DNA of 64,000 nt from Roseiarcus sp963787135 (GTDB lineage: Bacteria; Pseudomonadota; Alphaproteobacteria; Rhizobiales; Beijerinckiaceae): NCBI GenBank assembly GCA_963787135.1, contig CAWBBW010000007.1, positions 124,001 to 188,000 of the forward strand, in the 5' to 3' direction. The position numbers and the translations under genes are program-made. The notes beneath the pieces are model-generated. The model was not told where the DNA came from. It worked only from the letters and a program-made list of their open reading frames with translations, and made no database searches. Positions 52,438 through 60,153 of this stretch are shown piece after piece; the stretch's first letter is position 1; each line of letters starts with the position of its first letter.

Positions 52438-53060
52438 TCTCACGTATATCCTTTCGGCGTCTTGACGAAATTGTCACCCATCTCTGCGTGCTGGTGGTGC
52501 CAGCGAATGTCTCCAATGGGTCGAATTTACCCGTTCGACGCGCCATCAGGGAACACCCGCTTCTTGCGCGAAGCGGGATCGGCGCAAACACCCGGATTGG
52601 GTTTTTGATCCTCTAGAGAGCGCAGCTGTGGGAAACCCGACAGTCCACAACTGAGTCGACAATTGCTTCCCTAAATCAGAATTCCATGGTATTGTGGATC
52701 TCATGAACAAATGGAGGCACCCTCAACTCACCGCGAGCCGCAAGACGTTAAGGTTAATGGCGCGCAGGGCACCAGAATCTGCCATAACCTATTGAAAAAT
52801 ATAGATCACATATTTTCACTTCCTTGCGCCTGACTTTCATTTCCTTGCGCCGGACTTTCATTTCCTTGCGCTGGGCTTTCAATTCCTTGCGCCTGGCTTT
52901 CAATTCCTTGCGCTGGACTTTCAATTCCTTGCCCCCGGCCGACAGCCGGCCCGGGGCGAAAAGAGCGACAGTTTTTGGCGCCTAACGCTTTGAAAACGCT
53001 TCGCCGTTGCCAAAAGTGCGGGCGTCCGAACAGCACCTCCGTCCCAGCGCCACGTGCTTT
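52438..53060. other. AT-richer non-coding gap containing a tandem repeat block
   Basis: The 620 bases between the HEPN gene and rlmE contain no credible gene. The first 370 bases are AT-richer, like the HEPN gene. The six tandem repeats at 52814-52939 follow, and 52940-53060 is GC-rich again. The boundary of the acquired segment is therefore probably close to the repeat block. Confidence 0.45.
52814..52939 (-). repeat. Six tandem 21-bp repeats
   Basis: Six consecutive units of 21 bp start at 52814, 52835, 52856, 52877, 52898 and 52919. All have the core TTCCTTGCGC preceded by TTTCA plus one variable base and followed by a C/T-G-G/A-C segment; the last unit is diverged (TTGCCCC). Because 21 is a multiple of three, the minus strand has an open frame (52806-53036) with a seven-residue repeat of the type ESPAQGI/ESQAQGN. 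That frame starts in the non-repeated GC-rich flank without a good ribosome-binding site, so coding is unproven. Confidence 0.75.
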
Positions 53061-53765
53061 CTACACCGCCGGCCTCGGTCCCCTGAACCCCGTCGCCACG
53101 ACGTAAAGCTCGGCGCTGTCGGCGCGGCTTGCCTTGGGCTTCACGTGGCGCACGGTCGCGAACTCGCGCTTGAGGCGGGCGAGGAGTTCCCCCTCGGCCC
53201 CGCCCTGCAACACTTTGGCGACGAAGAAGCCGTGGGGCGCCAGAACCTCCGAGGCGAAGTCGGCGGCGAGTTCGACGAGTCCGACGATGCGCAGATGATC
53301 GGTCTTGCGATGGCCGGTCGCGTTGGCCGCCATGTCGGAGAGCACGCCGTCGGCGAGTCCGGCGAGCCATTCGCGCAACTGCCCCGGCGCGTCCGGATCG
53401 TGGAAATCCATGCGCCTGAACTCGACGCCCTCGACCGGGTCCATCTCGAGAAGATCGATCGCGATCACCCGGCCGGCGCCGGCTTTCGAGCGCGTCTCGG
53501 CGGCCGCGACCTGGCTCCAGCCACCGGGCGCGGCGCCGAGATCGACGATGCGCTGCCCGGGCCGGAAGAGCTTGTGCCGGTCGGCGATCTCCAGGAGCTT
53601 GTAGGCGGCGCGCGAGCGATAGCCCTCGCGCCTGGCCTGGGCGACATAGGGATCGTTCAGCTGGCGCTCGAGCCAGAGCGTCGAGGAGAGCGAGCGTTTT
53701 CGGGCCGTCTTGACGCGGGTCTTCAGCGCCCGGCCGCCCTCGCGGCCGGACCCGCCGCCGGTCAT
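53061..53765 (-). CDS. rlmE: 23S rRNA (uridine-2552 2'-O)-methyltransferase
   Basis: A 234-residue FtsJ-family enzyme methylating U2552 in the A-loop of 23S rRNA with S-adenosylmethionine. SAM motif is VDLGAAPGGWSQVA. The catalytic K-D-K-E set is visible as RSRAAYKLLEI (Lys), LSDMAAN (Asp), FFVAKVLQGG (Lys) and SAELYVVATGFRG (Glu). The basic N-terminal extension is usual for alphaproteobacteria. Its ATG overlaps the ppx/gppA stop by four bases, the common order in this group. Confidence 0.94.
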   Translation of the reverse strand: MTGGGSGREGGRALKTRVKTARKRSLSSTLWLERQLNDPYVAQARREGYRSRAAYKLLEIADRHKLFRPGQRIVDLGAAPGGWSQVAAAETRSKAGAGRVIAIDLLEMDPVEGVEFRRMDFHDPDAPGQLREWLAGLADGVLSDMAANATGHRKTDHLRIVGLVELAADFASEVLAPHGFFVAKVLQGGAEGELLARLKREFATVRHVKPKASRADSAELYVVATGFRGPRPAV

Positions 53766-54826
53766 CGCCAGCGTCCGCGACGATGCGGCCCGACCCCATC
53801 CTCACGCATCATCTGGCTGAGAATGCCTTCCCGCAAACCCCGGTCGGCGATGCGCAGTCGCTCGGCCGGGAAATGCTCGCGGATCGCCTCGAGGATCGCG
53901 CAGCCGGCGAGCACGAGATCGGCGCGCTCATGGCCGATGCAGGCGTTGGCGGCTCGCTGAGCGTAGCTCATCGACCTCAGACGCGCGACAGCGCCGTCGA
54001 CCTCCGCCCGGCCGAGCCAGAGCCCGTCTACAGCGCGCCGGTCGTAGCGCGGCAGATTGAGGTGGACGCCAGCGATGGTCGTTACGGTTCCGGAGGTGCC
54101 GAGAAGGTGAAACCGGTCGCAGCGCGTCTCATCCGCGACTTTGGCGATAAAGGGCGCGAGGGCCTCGGCGACGTGAGCAGTCATCGCGGCGAATGTCTCA
54201 TCGGTGACGTCAACGCCGCCGAACTTTTCCGCCAGCGACACGACGCCGAGTCGCATCGATTCCCAAGCCCCCACCCGGCCGGCGCCTCCCGACAATTCGC
54301 CGCCCCGGAGCCAGATGATTTCCGAGGATCCGCCACCGATGTCGAACATGACGATCGACAGTGCGTTCCGGTCCGCCAGTTCGCCCACGCCGGCCGCGGC
54401 GAGATGCGCTTCGGTCTCGCGGTCGACGATTTCGAGATCGATGCCGAGGCGCTCCTGCACCAGATTGACGAACTCCGCGCCGTTCTCGGCCGAGCGGCAG
54501 GCTTCGGTCGCAATGGTGCGGGCGCGTGTCACGCCGCGTGCGGCCATCTTGTCGCGGCAAATGCGCAGCGCCTCGATCGTGCGCACGATGGCCGCCTCTC
54601 CCAGGCGCCCGGTCAGCGACAGACCCTCGCCCAGACGCACGATTCGGGAGAAGGCGTCGATAACCCGGAAGCCTTCCGCCGTCGGTCTCGCGACCAGGAG
54701 TCGGCAATTGTTCGTGCCGAGGTCGAGAGCCGCGTAAGTCGCAGGGGTGGAGCGTCCTGGCGCCGGCGTCCCCGGCCGCGGCGCGTCGGTCCCCCGATCG
54801 GGACTCAACGTGAAAACTTCGGACAC
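53762..54826 (-). CDS. Ppx/GppA-family phosphatase
   Basis: A 354-residue ASKHA-fold enzyme. It has the P1 motif ALDLGTNNCRLLVARP, the second phosphate motif FDIGGGSSEIIWLRG and the adenosine-like motif LLGTSGTVTTIAG. It hydrolyses exopolyphosphate or pppGpp; the two activities cannot be told apart here. It is about 350 residues, the short alphaproteobacterial form without the C-terminal HD extension. GTG start at 54826. Cotranscribed and coupled with rlmE. Confidence 0.9.
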   Translation of the reverse strand: MSEVFTLSPDRGTDAPRPGTPAPGRSTPATYAALDLGTNNCRLLVARPTAEGFRVIDAFSRIVRLGEGLSLTGRLGEAAIVRTIEALRICRDKMAARGVTRARTIATEACRSAENGAEFVNLVQERLGIDLEIVDRETEAHLAAAGVGELADRNALSIVMFDIGGGSSEIIWLRGGELSGGAGRVGAWESMRLGVVSLAEKFGGVDVTDETFAAMTAHVAEALAPFIAKVADETRCDRFHLLGTSGTVTTIAGVHLNLPRYDRRAVDGLWLGRAEVDGAVARLRSMSYAQRAANACIGHERADLVLAGCAILEAIREHFPAERLRIADRGLREGILSQMMREDGVGPHRRGRWR

Positions 54827-54939
54827 AACCAGACCTCGACCTCTCCCCCGATGCGCTTCGCCCCGGGGGCCGCAAAACCAAATTTGAATGTATCAAGGCT
54901 GGCGGCGGATGCAACGCGAGGCTGGAGGACGCCGTTATG

Positions 54940-55405
54940 TCAGGGTTTAAAAAAGGGATGGCGGACCGTATCGCCGACCTTCAGTCCGATCGAGGCGGCC
55001 GCGCCGCCGTTGAGTTCGAGCACAGCCAGGCACGGGCCGCCCGAGGGAATGACGCGCTCGGACAAGGGTTCGGCCTTCTCCACGATGTTCGTCACCACCC
55101 CCGACGCGAGAAATGAAGATCATGTCAAGCGGGATGTAGGTATTCTTCATCCAGAAGGATACGGGCTCCTCACGCTCGAACTCGAACAGCATGCCGCGAT
55201 CGGGGGGCATGAATCGGCGGTTCATCAGCCCCTGCGCCCGGCTCGCGTCGTCCTTGGCGATCTCAACATGAAAGTCATGCGTCCCGCTGGCGGTCACGAT
55301 CTGCAGCATTTCGGGACCGTCGGCGCGGACGGGCGCAGCGAGCATGCCGCCGATGAGGACGATGATCGCCAAAGCCGCCCAAAGCCGAAATCCGAATTGC
55401 GTCAT
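54940..55405 (-). pseudogene. DUF192 secreted protein, frameshifted
   Basis: The ATG at 55405 begins a signal or anchor segment (FRLWAALAIIVLIGGMLAAPVRA). The family block EIAKDDASRAQGLMNRRFMP and FWMKNTYIPLDMIFIS follows. At a run of five C on the plus strand (about 55096-55104) the frame breaks. The other frame continues VVTNIVEKAEPLSERVIPSG and ends VGDTVRHPFFKP, normal DUF192 endings, at TGA 54940-54942. Complete length would be about 155 residues. The function of DUF192 proteins is not known. The position in a homopolymer makes a sequence error likely. Next to the cold-shock gene as in relatives. Confidence 0.75.
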
Positions 55406-55484
55406 CGTCTCTTCGCTCGCCAAGCCGCCGGCCTGAGCTTCAAGACGAACGGTCGACGGCCGTCAAGCGCGGAGCCCGCGACCG

Positions 55485-56069
55485 CTAGTGGGGAGCGATA
55501 ATCCGCGAGCCGTCGAGCGGGCGCACCTCGGCGGCCATCAGACCCTTCGGTCCCGGACCGAAACGGGCCAGCATGCTGTCGCCGGGCTTGGGGTCGACGA
55601 AGCCGTAGCGGCGCAGCGTCTCCATATGGACGAAGATGTCTTCGGTCCCCTCGCCCCGGGTGAGAAACCCAAAGCCGCGCGACCGGTTGAACCACTTGAC
55701 GATAACGATCTCGAATCCGCCGACAGTCGTCGCCTGAGCGCGCGTGCGCGCGGGAGCAAGCGGCGGCGCGTAGCCCGGTTCCGGATCGCTGACGGAGATC
55801 ACCTTGAACACCTGAAGGCCGCGTTCACGCTGCGTCGCCTCGGCGACAACCCTCGCCCCCTCGCGGATTGCGGAGAAACCATCCCTGCGCAACACAGTGA
55901 CGTGGATGAGGATGTCCGCTTCTCCGCTGTCGGGCACGATGAATCCGTATCCCTTTGCGGCGTCGAACCACTTCACGCGTCCGGCGACCTCGACGAGACC
56001 GGCCGGGGCTTCGTCAGATGATTCGCCGCTTCGCGTCGTCTCCAGCGGCTTCGTGAATTCCTCGCCCAA
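55485..56069 (-). CDS. Cold-shock protein with two CSD domains
   Basis: A 194-residue RNA-binding protein with two cold-shock domains. The first has GRVKWFDAAKGYGFIVPD and DILIHVTVLRRDG. The second has VKWFNRSRGFGFLTRGEG and EDIFVHMETLRRYG. The linker is Pro/Ala-rich. The frame has an in-frame TAG shortly upstream and no ATG; a TTG at 56069, five bases after GGGGG, is the only convincing start. The double-CSD architecture and neighbouring DUF192 gene are typical of Hyphomicrobiales. Probably an RNA chaperone. Confidence 0.88.
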   Translation of the reverse strand: MGEEFTKPLETTRSGESSDEAPAGLVEVAGRVKWFDAAKGYGFIVPDSGEADILIHVTVLRRDGFSAIREGARVVAEATQRERGLQVFKVISVSDPEPGYAPPLAPARTRAQATTVGGFEIVIVKWFNRSRGFGFLTRGEGTEDIFVHMETLRRYGFVDPKPGDSMLARFGPGPKGLMAAEVRPLDGSRIIAPH

Positions 56070-56255
56070 TTCGGCCCCCTACTCAACGCGTCGGCGGCGC
56101 GACTCACCGCCTTCGAACCTGTTGCGCCTCGCGATTGGGACCACCCGCTGAGGCCGAGATCCGCAACGCAAGTGATTCTCGTTCGCAAGATAGCAAATCG
56201 TCACGCGTTGCGTATCAAAATCACTCCAAACTTGAGCGTGGCTGTGGATACGGGC

Positions 56256-56286
56256 AAAAAAAATCCGCCGGCACGCGGCCGGCGGA
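56256..56286 (-). terminator. Rho-independent terminator after rpoZ
   Basis: On the minus strand a stem of nine base pairs (TCCGCCGGC/GCCGGCGGA, plus-strand arms 56264-56272 and 56278-56286) with a five-base loop is followed by eight T (plus-strand A run 56256-56263). It lies about 40 bases after the rpoZ stop, so it ends the rpoZ transcript before the cold-shock gene. Confidence 0.9.
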
Positions 56287-56327
56287 AGGTTTGATGACGT
56301 ACGGAATGGCCGCGAGGCGCGCAGGAC

Positions 56328-56723
56328 TTACTCGCTGTCCTCTTCCGGCTCCGGCGGGGGCGCGAGGCCCTCGAGGCCTCGAAGCAAGTCTTCCTCCGTC
56401 ATGCGGTCGAACTGCGCCTCGACGCCGAGTTCGATCTGCGCCTGGGCGTTGGGGTTGACCATTGGCGGCGCGGCCTCGGCCTCGGGCTCGTCGACCTCGA
56501 CGTGCTTCTGCAGGGCGTGAATCAAATCCTCACGCAGGTCGCCGGGCGAGAGCTTGCCGTCGCCGATTTCGCGCAGGGCGACAACGGGATTTTTGTCGTT
56601 GTCCCGCGCGACGTTGATGGTGGAGCCCGAGGAAATGGCGCGGGCGCGATGGCTGGCCATCAAGACGAGATCGAAACGGTTGTCGACCTTGTCGACGCAG
56701 TCTTCGACAGTGACGCGAGCCAT
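56328..56723 (-). CDS. rpoZ: RNA polymerase omega subunit
   Basis: A 131-residue omega subunit. The conserved N-terminal part is MARVTVEDCVDKVDNRFDLV-like, then LMASHRARAISSG and KNPVVALREI. It binds beta-prime and helps assemble core RNA polymerase. The acidic Pro-rich C-terminal tail (DEPEAEAAPPM to PPPEPEEDSE) is the extension usual in alphaproteobacteria. A strong terminator follows. The gene is monocistronic or first in line for the terminator. Confidence 0.95.
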   Translation of the reverse strand: MARVTVEDCVDKVDNRFDLVLMASHRARAISSGSTINVARDNDKNPVVALREIGDGKLSPGDLREDLIHALQKHVEVDEPEAEAAPPMVNPNAQAQIELGVEAQFDRMTEEDLLRGLEGLAPPPEPEEDSE

Positions 56724-56811
56724 AGAGACTCCTTCAAGCGATGAGGATTGGGAAGCGAGCGCGCCATCTACACGCCAGACGCATAAGATGCAAGGTCTTT
56801 GCGCACGCCGG

Positions 56812-57993
56812 TCAGACTGCGAAACTCTCGCGTCCCGCCGCCATCCGCCCGATCGAGGCGGCGAAAGCGGCCGCGAAGCGGCGCACGTCGTCCTCTTCCG
56901 ACGCCCATCCTACACTGAGCCGGATGGCGCCGCGCGCCAGTTCCGGCGCGGCGCCCATCGCGGCCAACACATGCGACGGCGCCACTTTTCCGGAAGAACA
57001 CGCCGAACCTGAGCTGACTGCGACGCCCGCCAGATCAAGTGCGATCATGAGGGTCGCCGCCTCGACGCCGGGCACGGCGAAACAAAGTGTGTTCGGCAAC
57101 CTCGGCGCCGCCTCCCCGAAAATGACCGCGTCGGGGGAAACGTCCCGGACGACGCGGGCAAGGCGCTCTCGTAGGGTAAGCAGACGCTCGGCCTCAACGC
57201 TCCACTCGGTGAGACAGGCGCGCGCCGCTGCGCCGAAGCCCGCGATCGCGGTCACGTTTTCGGTGCCGGCGCGCGCGCCGCGCTCCTGTCCGCCGCCGCG
57301 GATTAGGGGCTCCCCAAGGCTAAAGCCGGGGCGAGCCGCGACAATCGCCCCCGCCCCTTTGGGTCCGCCCATCTTGTGGGCGGACAGCGCCAGCGCATCG
57401 GGACCCAGCGTGTCAATCGTGCAATCGGCCCGTCCGGCAAGCTGAACGGCGTCGCAGAACACGAATCCGGCCGCCGCGTGGACCAGCGCGGAAGCTTGCG
57501 CGATGGGCTGGATGACGCCGGTCTCATTGTTCGCGGCCTGAAGCGCCAACAGCACGCGTCCCGGCTTCCGGACGGCTGCGTCCAGCCAGTCAAGGTCGAT
57601 GCGCCCGTCGGCGGAGAGCGGCGCAATTTCGACCCCTGACGCCGGGAACCGGTGGCCAGAGAGAACGGATAGGTGCTCCCCGCCGCTGACAACGAGCCGC
57701 TCGAGCGGCCGGCCTCCCATCCCAACTCCGAAATGCGGATTTAGCCCGCTATTGGCGGCCTCGGCGCCGCCCGAGACGAAAGTCACGCAACGGGACGCCA
57801 CGCCCCCGAGCCTCGCGACGTCGGCCCGCGCATCCTCGACGATCCTGCGGGCGAGACGGCCCTCGGCGTGAATCGAGGACGGGTTTCCGGTGGTCGACAT
57901 CGCTGACAGCGCGGCCTCCCTCGCCTCCGGCCGCAGGGGCGCAGTCGCGTTATAATCGAGATAGGTCCTGAACTGCGGCCTCGAGGGGGCCAT
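56812..57993 (-). CDS. Cysteine desulfurase (NifS/IscS class)
   Basis: A 393-residue PLP enzyme converting cysteine to alanine and enzyme-bound persulfide. The PLP lysine is in SAHKMGGPKGAGA, and the catalytic cysteine in the loop SSGSACSSGKVAPSHVL marks class I. N-terminus YLDYNATAPLRPEAR is typical. It is followed on the minus strand by rpoZ. It lies divergent from the alpha/beta hydrolase gene, an arrangement often seen before suf operons in rhizobia, but no suf gene is in the window. Could supply sulfur for Fe-S clusters or Moco (moaC and moeA lie 5 kb away). Confidence 0.9.
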   Translation of the reverse strand: MAPSRPQFRTYLDYNATAPLRPEAREAALSAMSTTGNPSSIHAEGRLARRIVEDARADVARLGGVASRCVTFVSGGAEAANSGLNPHFGVGMGGRPLERLVVSGGEHLSVLSGHRFPASGVEIAPLSADGRIDLDWLDAAVRKPGRVLLALQAANNETGVIQPIAQASALVHAAAGFVFCDAVQLAGRADCTIDTLGPDALALSAHKMGGPKGAGAIVAARPGFSLGEPLIRGGGQERGARAGTENVTAIAGFGAAARACLTEWSVEAERLLTLRERLARVVRDVSPDAVIFGEAAPRLPNTLCFAVPGVEAATLMIALDLAGVAVSSGSACSSGKVAPSHVLAAMGAAPELARGAIRLSVGWASEEDDVRRFAAAFAASIGRMAAGRESFAV

Positions 57994-58224
57994 CGCAACT
58001 CCGGCGAGTGATCGAAACGCTGCTTACGGCCTTATCCAGGTCGGGCGCAGCGGTTTTTCCTTGCAATTGCCGGCGCCTTGCGTGCTATGAGGCAGCCTCC
58101 GAGGCGAGCCCCCGCCGACTTACCGAGACATACGCGCGCGACGCGCGGCCTTCAAGGCTGAAGCGCGCAAGCCTGCAGGATCTCAAGTCTCACCGGCGCG
58201 GGCCGCAGATCTTTTGGAGATTTC

Positions 58225-58935
58225 ATGCCCGAGGTTTTTTTCAACGGTCCCGCCGGTCGGCTGGAGGGCCGTTTTCATCCTGCCAAACAGCGCGGGGCCC
58301 CCATCGCCGTGGTTTTGCACCCCCATCCGCAATTCGGCGGCACGATGAACAACCAGATTGTCTACAATACCTACTACAACTTTGCCGAGCGCGGGTTTTC
58401 GGTGTTGCGCTTCAACTTTCGCGGGGTCGGGCGTTCTCAAGGGGCCTTCGACCATGGCCAGGGCGAATTGTCGGACGCAGCATCAGCGCTCGACTGGGCG
58501 CAGTCGATCAGCCCGGAGGCGCGCGCCTGCTGGATCGCCGGCGTCTCCTTCGGCTCCTGGATCGGCATGCAGCTCCTTATGCGGCGCCCGGAGATCGAGG
58601 GGTTCATCTCGATCGCGCCGCCCGCCAACCGTTTCGACTTCAGCTTCCTCGCCCCCTGCCCGTCGTCGGGTCTTTTCGTCCATGGCGACAAGGATCGGGT
58701 CGCGCCGCTGAAAGAGGTGCTGGCGCTTATCGAAAAGCTGAAAACCCAGAAGGGCATCCTCATCGAACACGCTGTGATCCCCGAGGCCAACCACTTTTTC
58801 GAGGATTGCATCGACGACCTGCAGACGGTGGTCGGCGCCTATCTCGACAAGCGGCTCGGCATGCCCCGTCATGCGCCCCCGCCCGCGCGCAAAGAGCGTG
58901 CGAAACCCGCCGCTCCGCAGGTCGGCAACGGATAG
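58225..58935 (+). CDS. Alpha/beta hydrolase (COG2945 type)
   Basis: A 236-residue alpha/beta-fold protein. The first segments are VVLHPHPQFGGTMNNQ and LRFNFRGVGRSQG. The nucleophile elbow reads GVSFGSWIG, in the usual G-x-S-x-G pattern, and the catalytic His is likely in ANHFFEDC. COG2945 proteins are small cytoplasmic hydrolases with unknown substrates. The gap 57994-58224 between it and the divergent desulfurase is promoter DNA. The C-terminal tail (PRHAPPPARKERAKPA) is low complexity. Confidence 0.85.
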   Translation: MPEVFFNGPAGRLEGRFHPAKQRGAPIAVVLHPHPQFGGTMNNQIVYNTYYNFAERGFSVLRFNFRGVGRSQGAFDHGQGELSDAASALDWAQSISPEARACWIAGVSFGSWIGMQLLMRRPEIEGFISIAPPANRFDFSFLAPCPSSGLFVHGDKDRVAPLKEVLALIEKLKTQKGILIEHAVIPEANHFFEDCIDDLQTVVGAYLDKRLGMPRHAPPPARKERAKPAAPQVGNG

Positions 58936-58942
58936 GGCCTCA

Positions 58943-60121
58943 GTGTCGCTGATCACGACAACGGACGAACTCGAAGCTGCCTGCCTCAGACTGGCCCGCC
59001 ATCCGTTCGTCACCGTCGATACCGAGTTCCTTCGCGAAACGACGTTCTGGCCGATCCTTTGCGTGGTCCAACTTGCCTCGGACGATGAAGCGCTAGCGAT
59101 CGACGCGCTGGCCGAAGGGCTCGACCTCCAGCCGCTCCTGAGGCTGATGGCCGATGAGGACATAGTCAAAGTGTTCCACGCGGCGCGTCAGGATCTCGAA
59201 ATCTTCTGGAAACTTTCCGGGGTTCTGCCGACTCCCTTATTCGACACTCAGGTCGCGGCGATGGTCTGCGGCTACGGCGATCAGGTTTCTTACAGCGAAC
59301 TCGTGCAATCGGTCTGTCGGGTCGCGATCGACAAGTCCTCGCGCTTCACCGACTGGGCGCGCAGGCCGCTGGCCGAGGCGCAGGTGGATTACGCGATCGG
59401 CGATGTGACCTATCTGCGCGACATCTACAAGGCCTTGACGGCGCGCCTCAAGGCGACTGGGCGCCAGTCGTGGCTTGAAGACGAAATGAAGGTTCTCAAT
59501 TCGCCCGCCACCTACGAACAGCATCCGGAACGCGCCTGGGAGCGTCATAAGTCGCGGGTGCGCAAACCCCGCGATCTGGCGACGCTGATGGAGCTCGCCG
59601 CCTGGCGCGAGAGCGAGGCGCAAGCGCGCGACGTGCCTCGATCGCGCGTGCTGAAAGACGACGTTCTGATTGAGCTGGCAACGGCTGCCCCGCGCACCGT
59701 TGAGGCGCTTGGGAACCTGCGCGCCTTCCCCCGCGGCATGGAGCGCTCGAGGGCGGGCAGCGAAATTCTGGCGGCCATCGAGCGCGGGCTCGCCCGCGAC
59801 CCGAAGACGCTGCCGAAAATCGAACGCGAGCGGCGCAATGGCGCCAATGTCGGAGCGACCGTCGAACTCCTCAAGGTGCTGTTGCGACAGGTGAGCGAGG
59901 AGAGCGGCGTCGCCGGCAAGCTGATTGCCTCTGTCGACGATCTCGAATCGATCGCTTCGAACGACAAGGCCGACGTCGCGGCGCTCTCCGGGTGGCGACG
60001 GAAGATTTTCGGCGAGCGCGCGCTTGAACTGAAAAGCGGCCGCCTGGCGCTGACGGTAGAGAACGGCAAAGTCGTCACGCTTGAATGGCGCGACGCCCAG
60101 GAGCCGCGCGAGGCGACCTGA
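58943..60121 (+). CDS. rnd: Ribonuclease D
   Basis: A 392-residue 3'-5' exoribonuclease that trims tRNA and other stable RNAs. DEDDy exonuclease motifs are VTVDTEFLRE (Exo I), HAARQDLEIFW (Exo II) and YAIGDVTYLRDIY (Exo III with Tyr and Asp). An HRDC domain follows (about 210-290, LATLMELAAWRESEAQARD). GTG at 58943 is chosen, 8 bases after the stop of the hydrolase gene; the longer frame has no start signal. Confidence 0.93.
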   Translation: MSLITTTDELEAACLRLARHPFVTVDTEFLRETTFWPILCVVQLASDDEALAIDALAEGLDLQPLLRLMADEDIVKVFHAARQDLEIFWKLSGVLPTPLFDTQVAAMVCGYGDQVSYSELVQSVCRVAIDKSSRFTDWARRPLAEAQVDYAIGDVTYLRDIYKALTARLKATGRQSWLEDEMKVLNSPATYEQHPERAWERHKSRVRKPRDLATLMELAAWRESEAQARDVPRSRVLKDDVLIELATAAPRTVEALGNLRAFPRGMERSRAGSEILAAIERGLARDPKTLPKIERERRNGANVGATVELLKVLLRQVSEESGVAGKLIASVDDLESIASNDKADVAALSGWRRKIFGERALELKSGRLALTVENGKVVTLEWRDAQEPREAT

Positions 60122-60153
60122 GGGGCGCGCCTTCGACCGGCGGCTCCATAGCC

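Noticed and set aside
52814..52939. Tandem repeats as a CRISPR array
   Set aside because: The 21-bp units are directly adjacent with no spacers, and there are no cas genes.
53007..53960. Long plus-strand open frames opposite rlmE and ppx/gppA, up to 572 residues at 53783-55501
   Set aside because: They are GC-driven antisense shadows of clear minus-strand genes, lack ribosome-binding sites and show no family motifs. The same holds for many long frames opposite the ABC-transporter genes (for example 8969-10084, 13938-15182 and 17832-19484).
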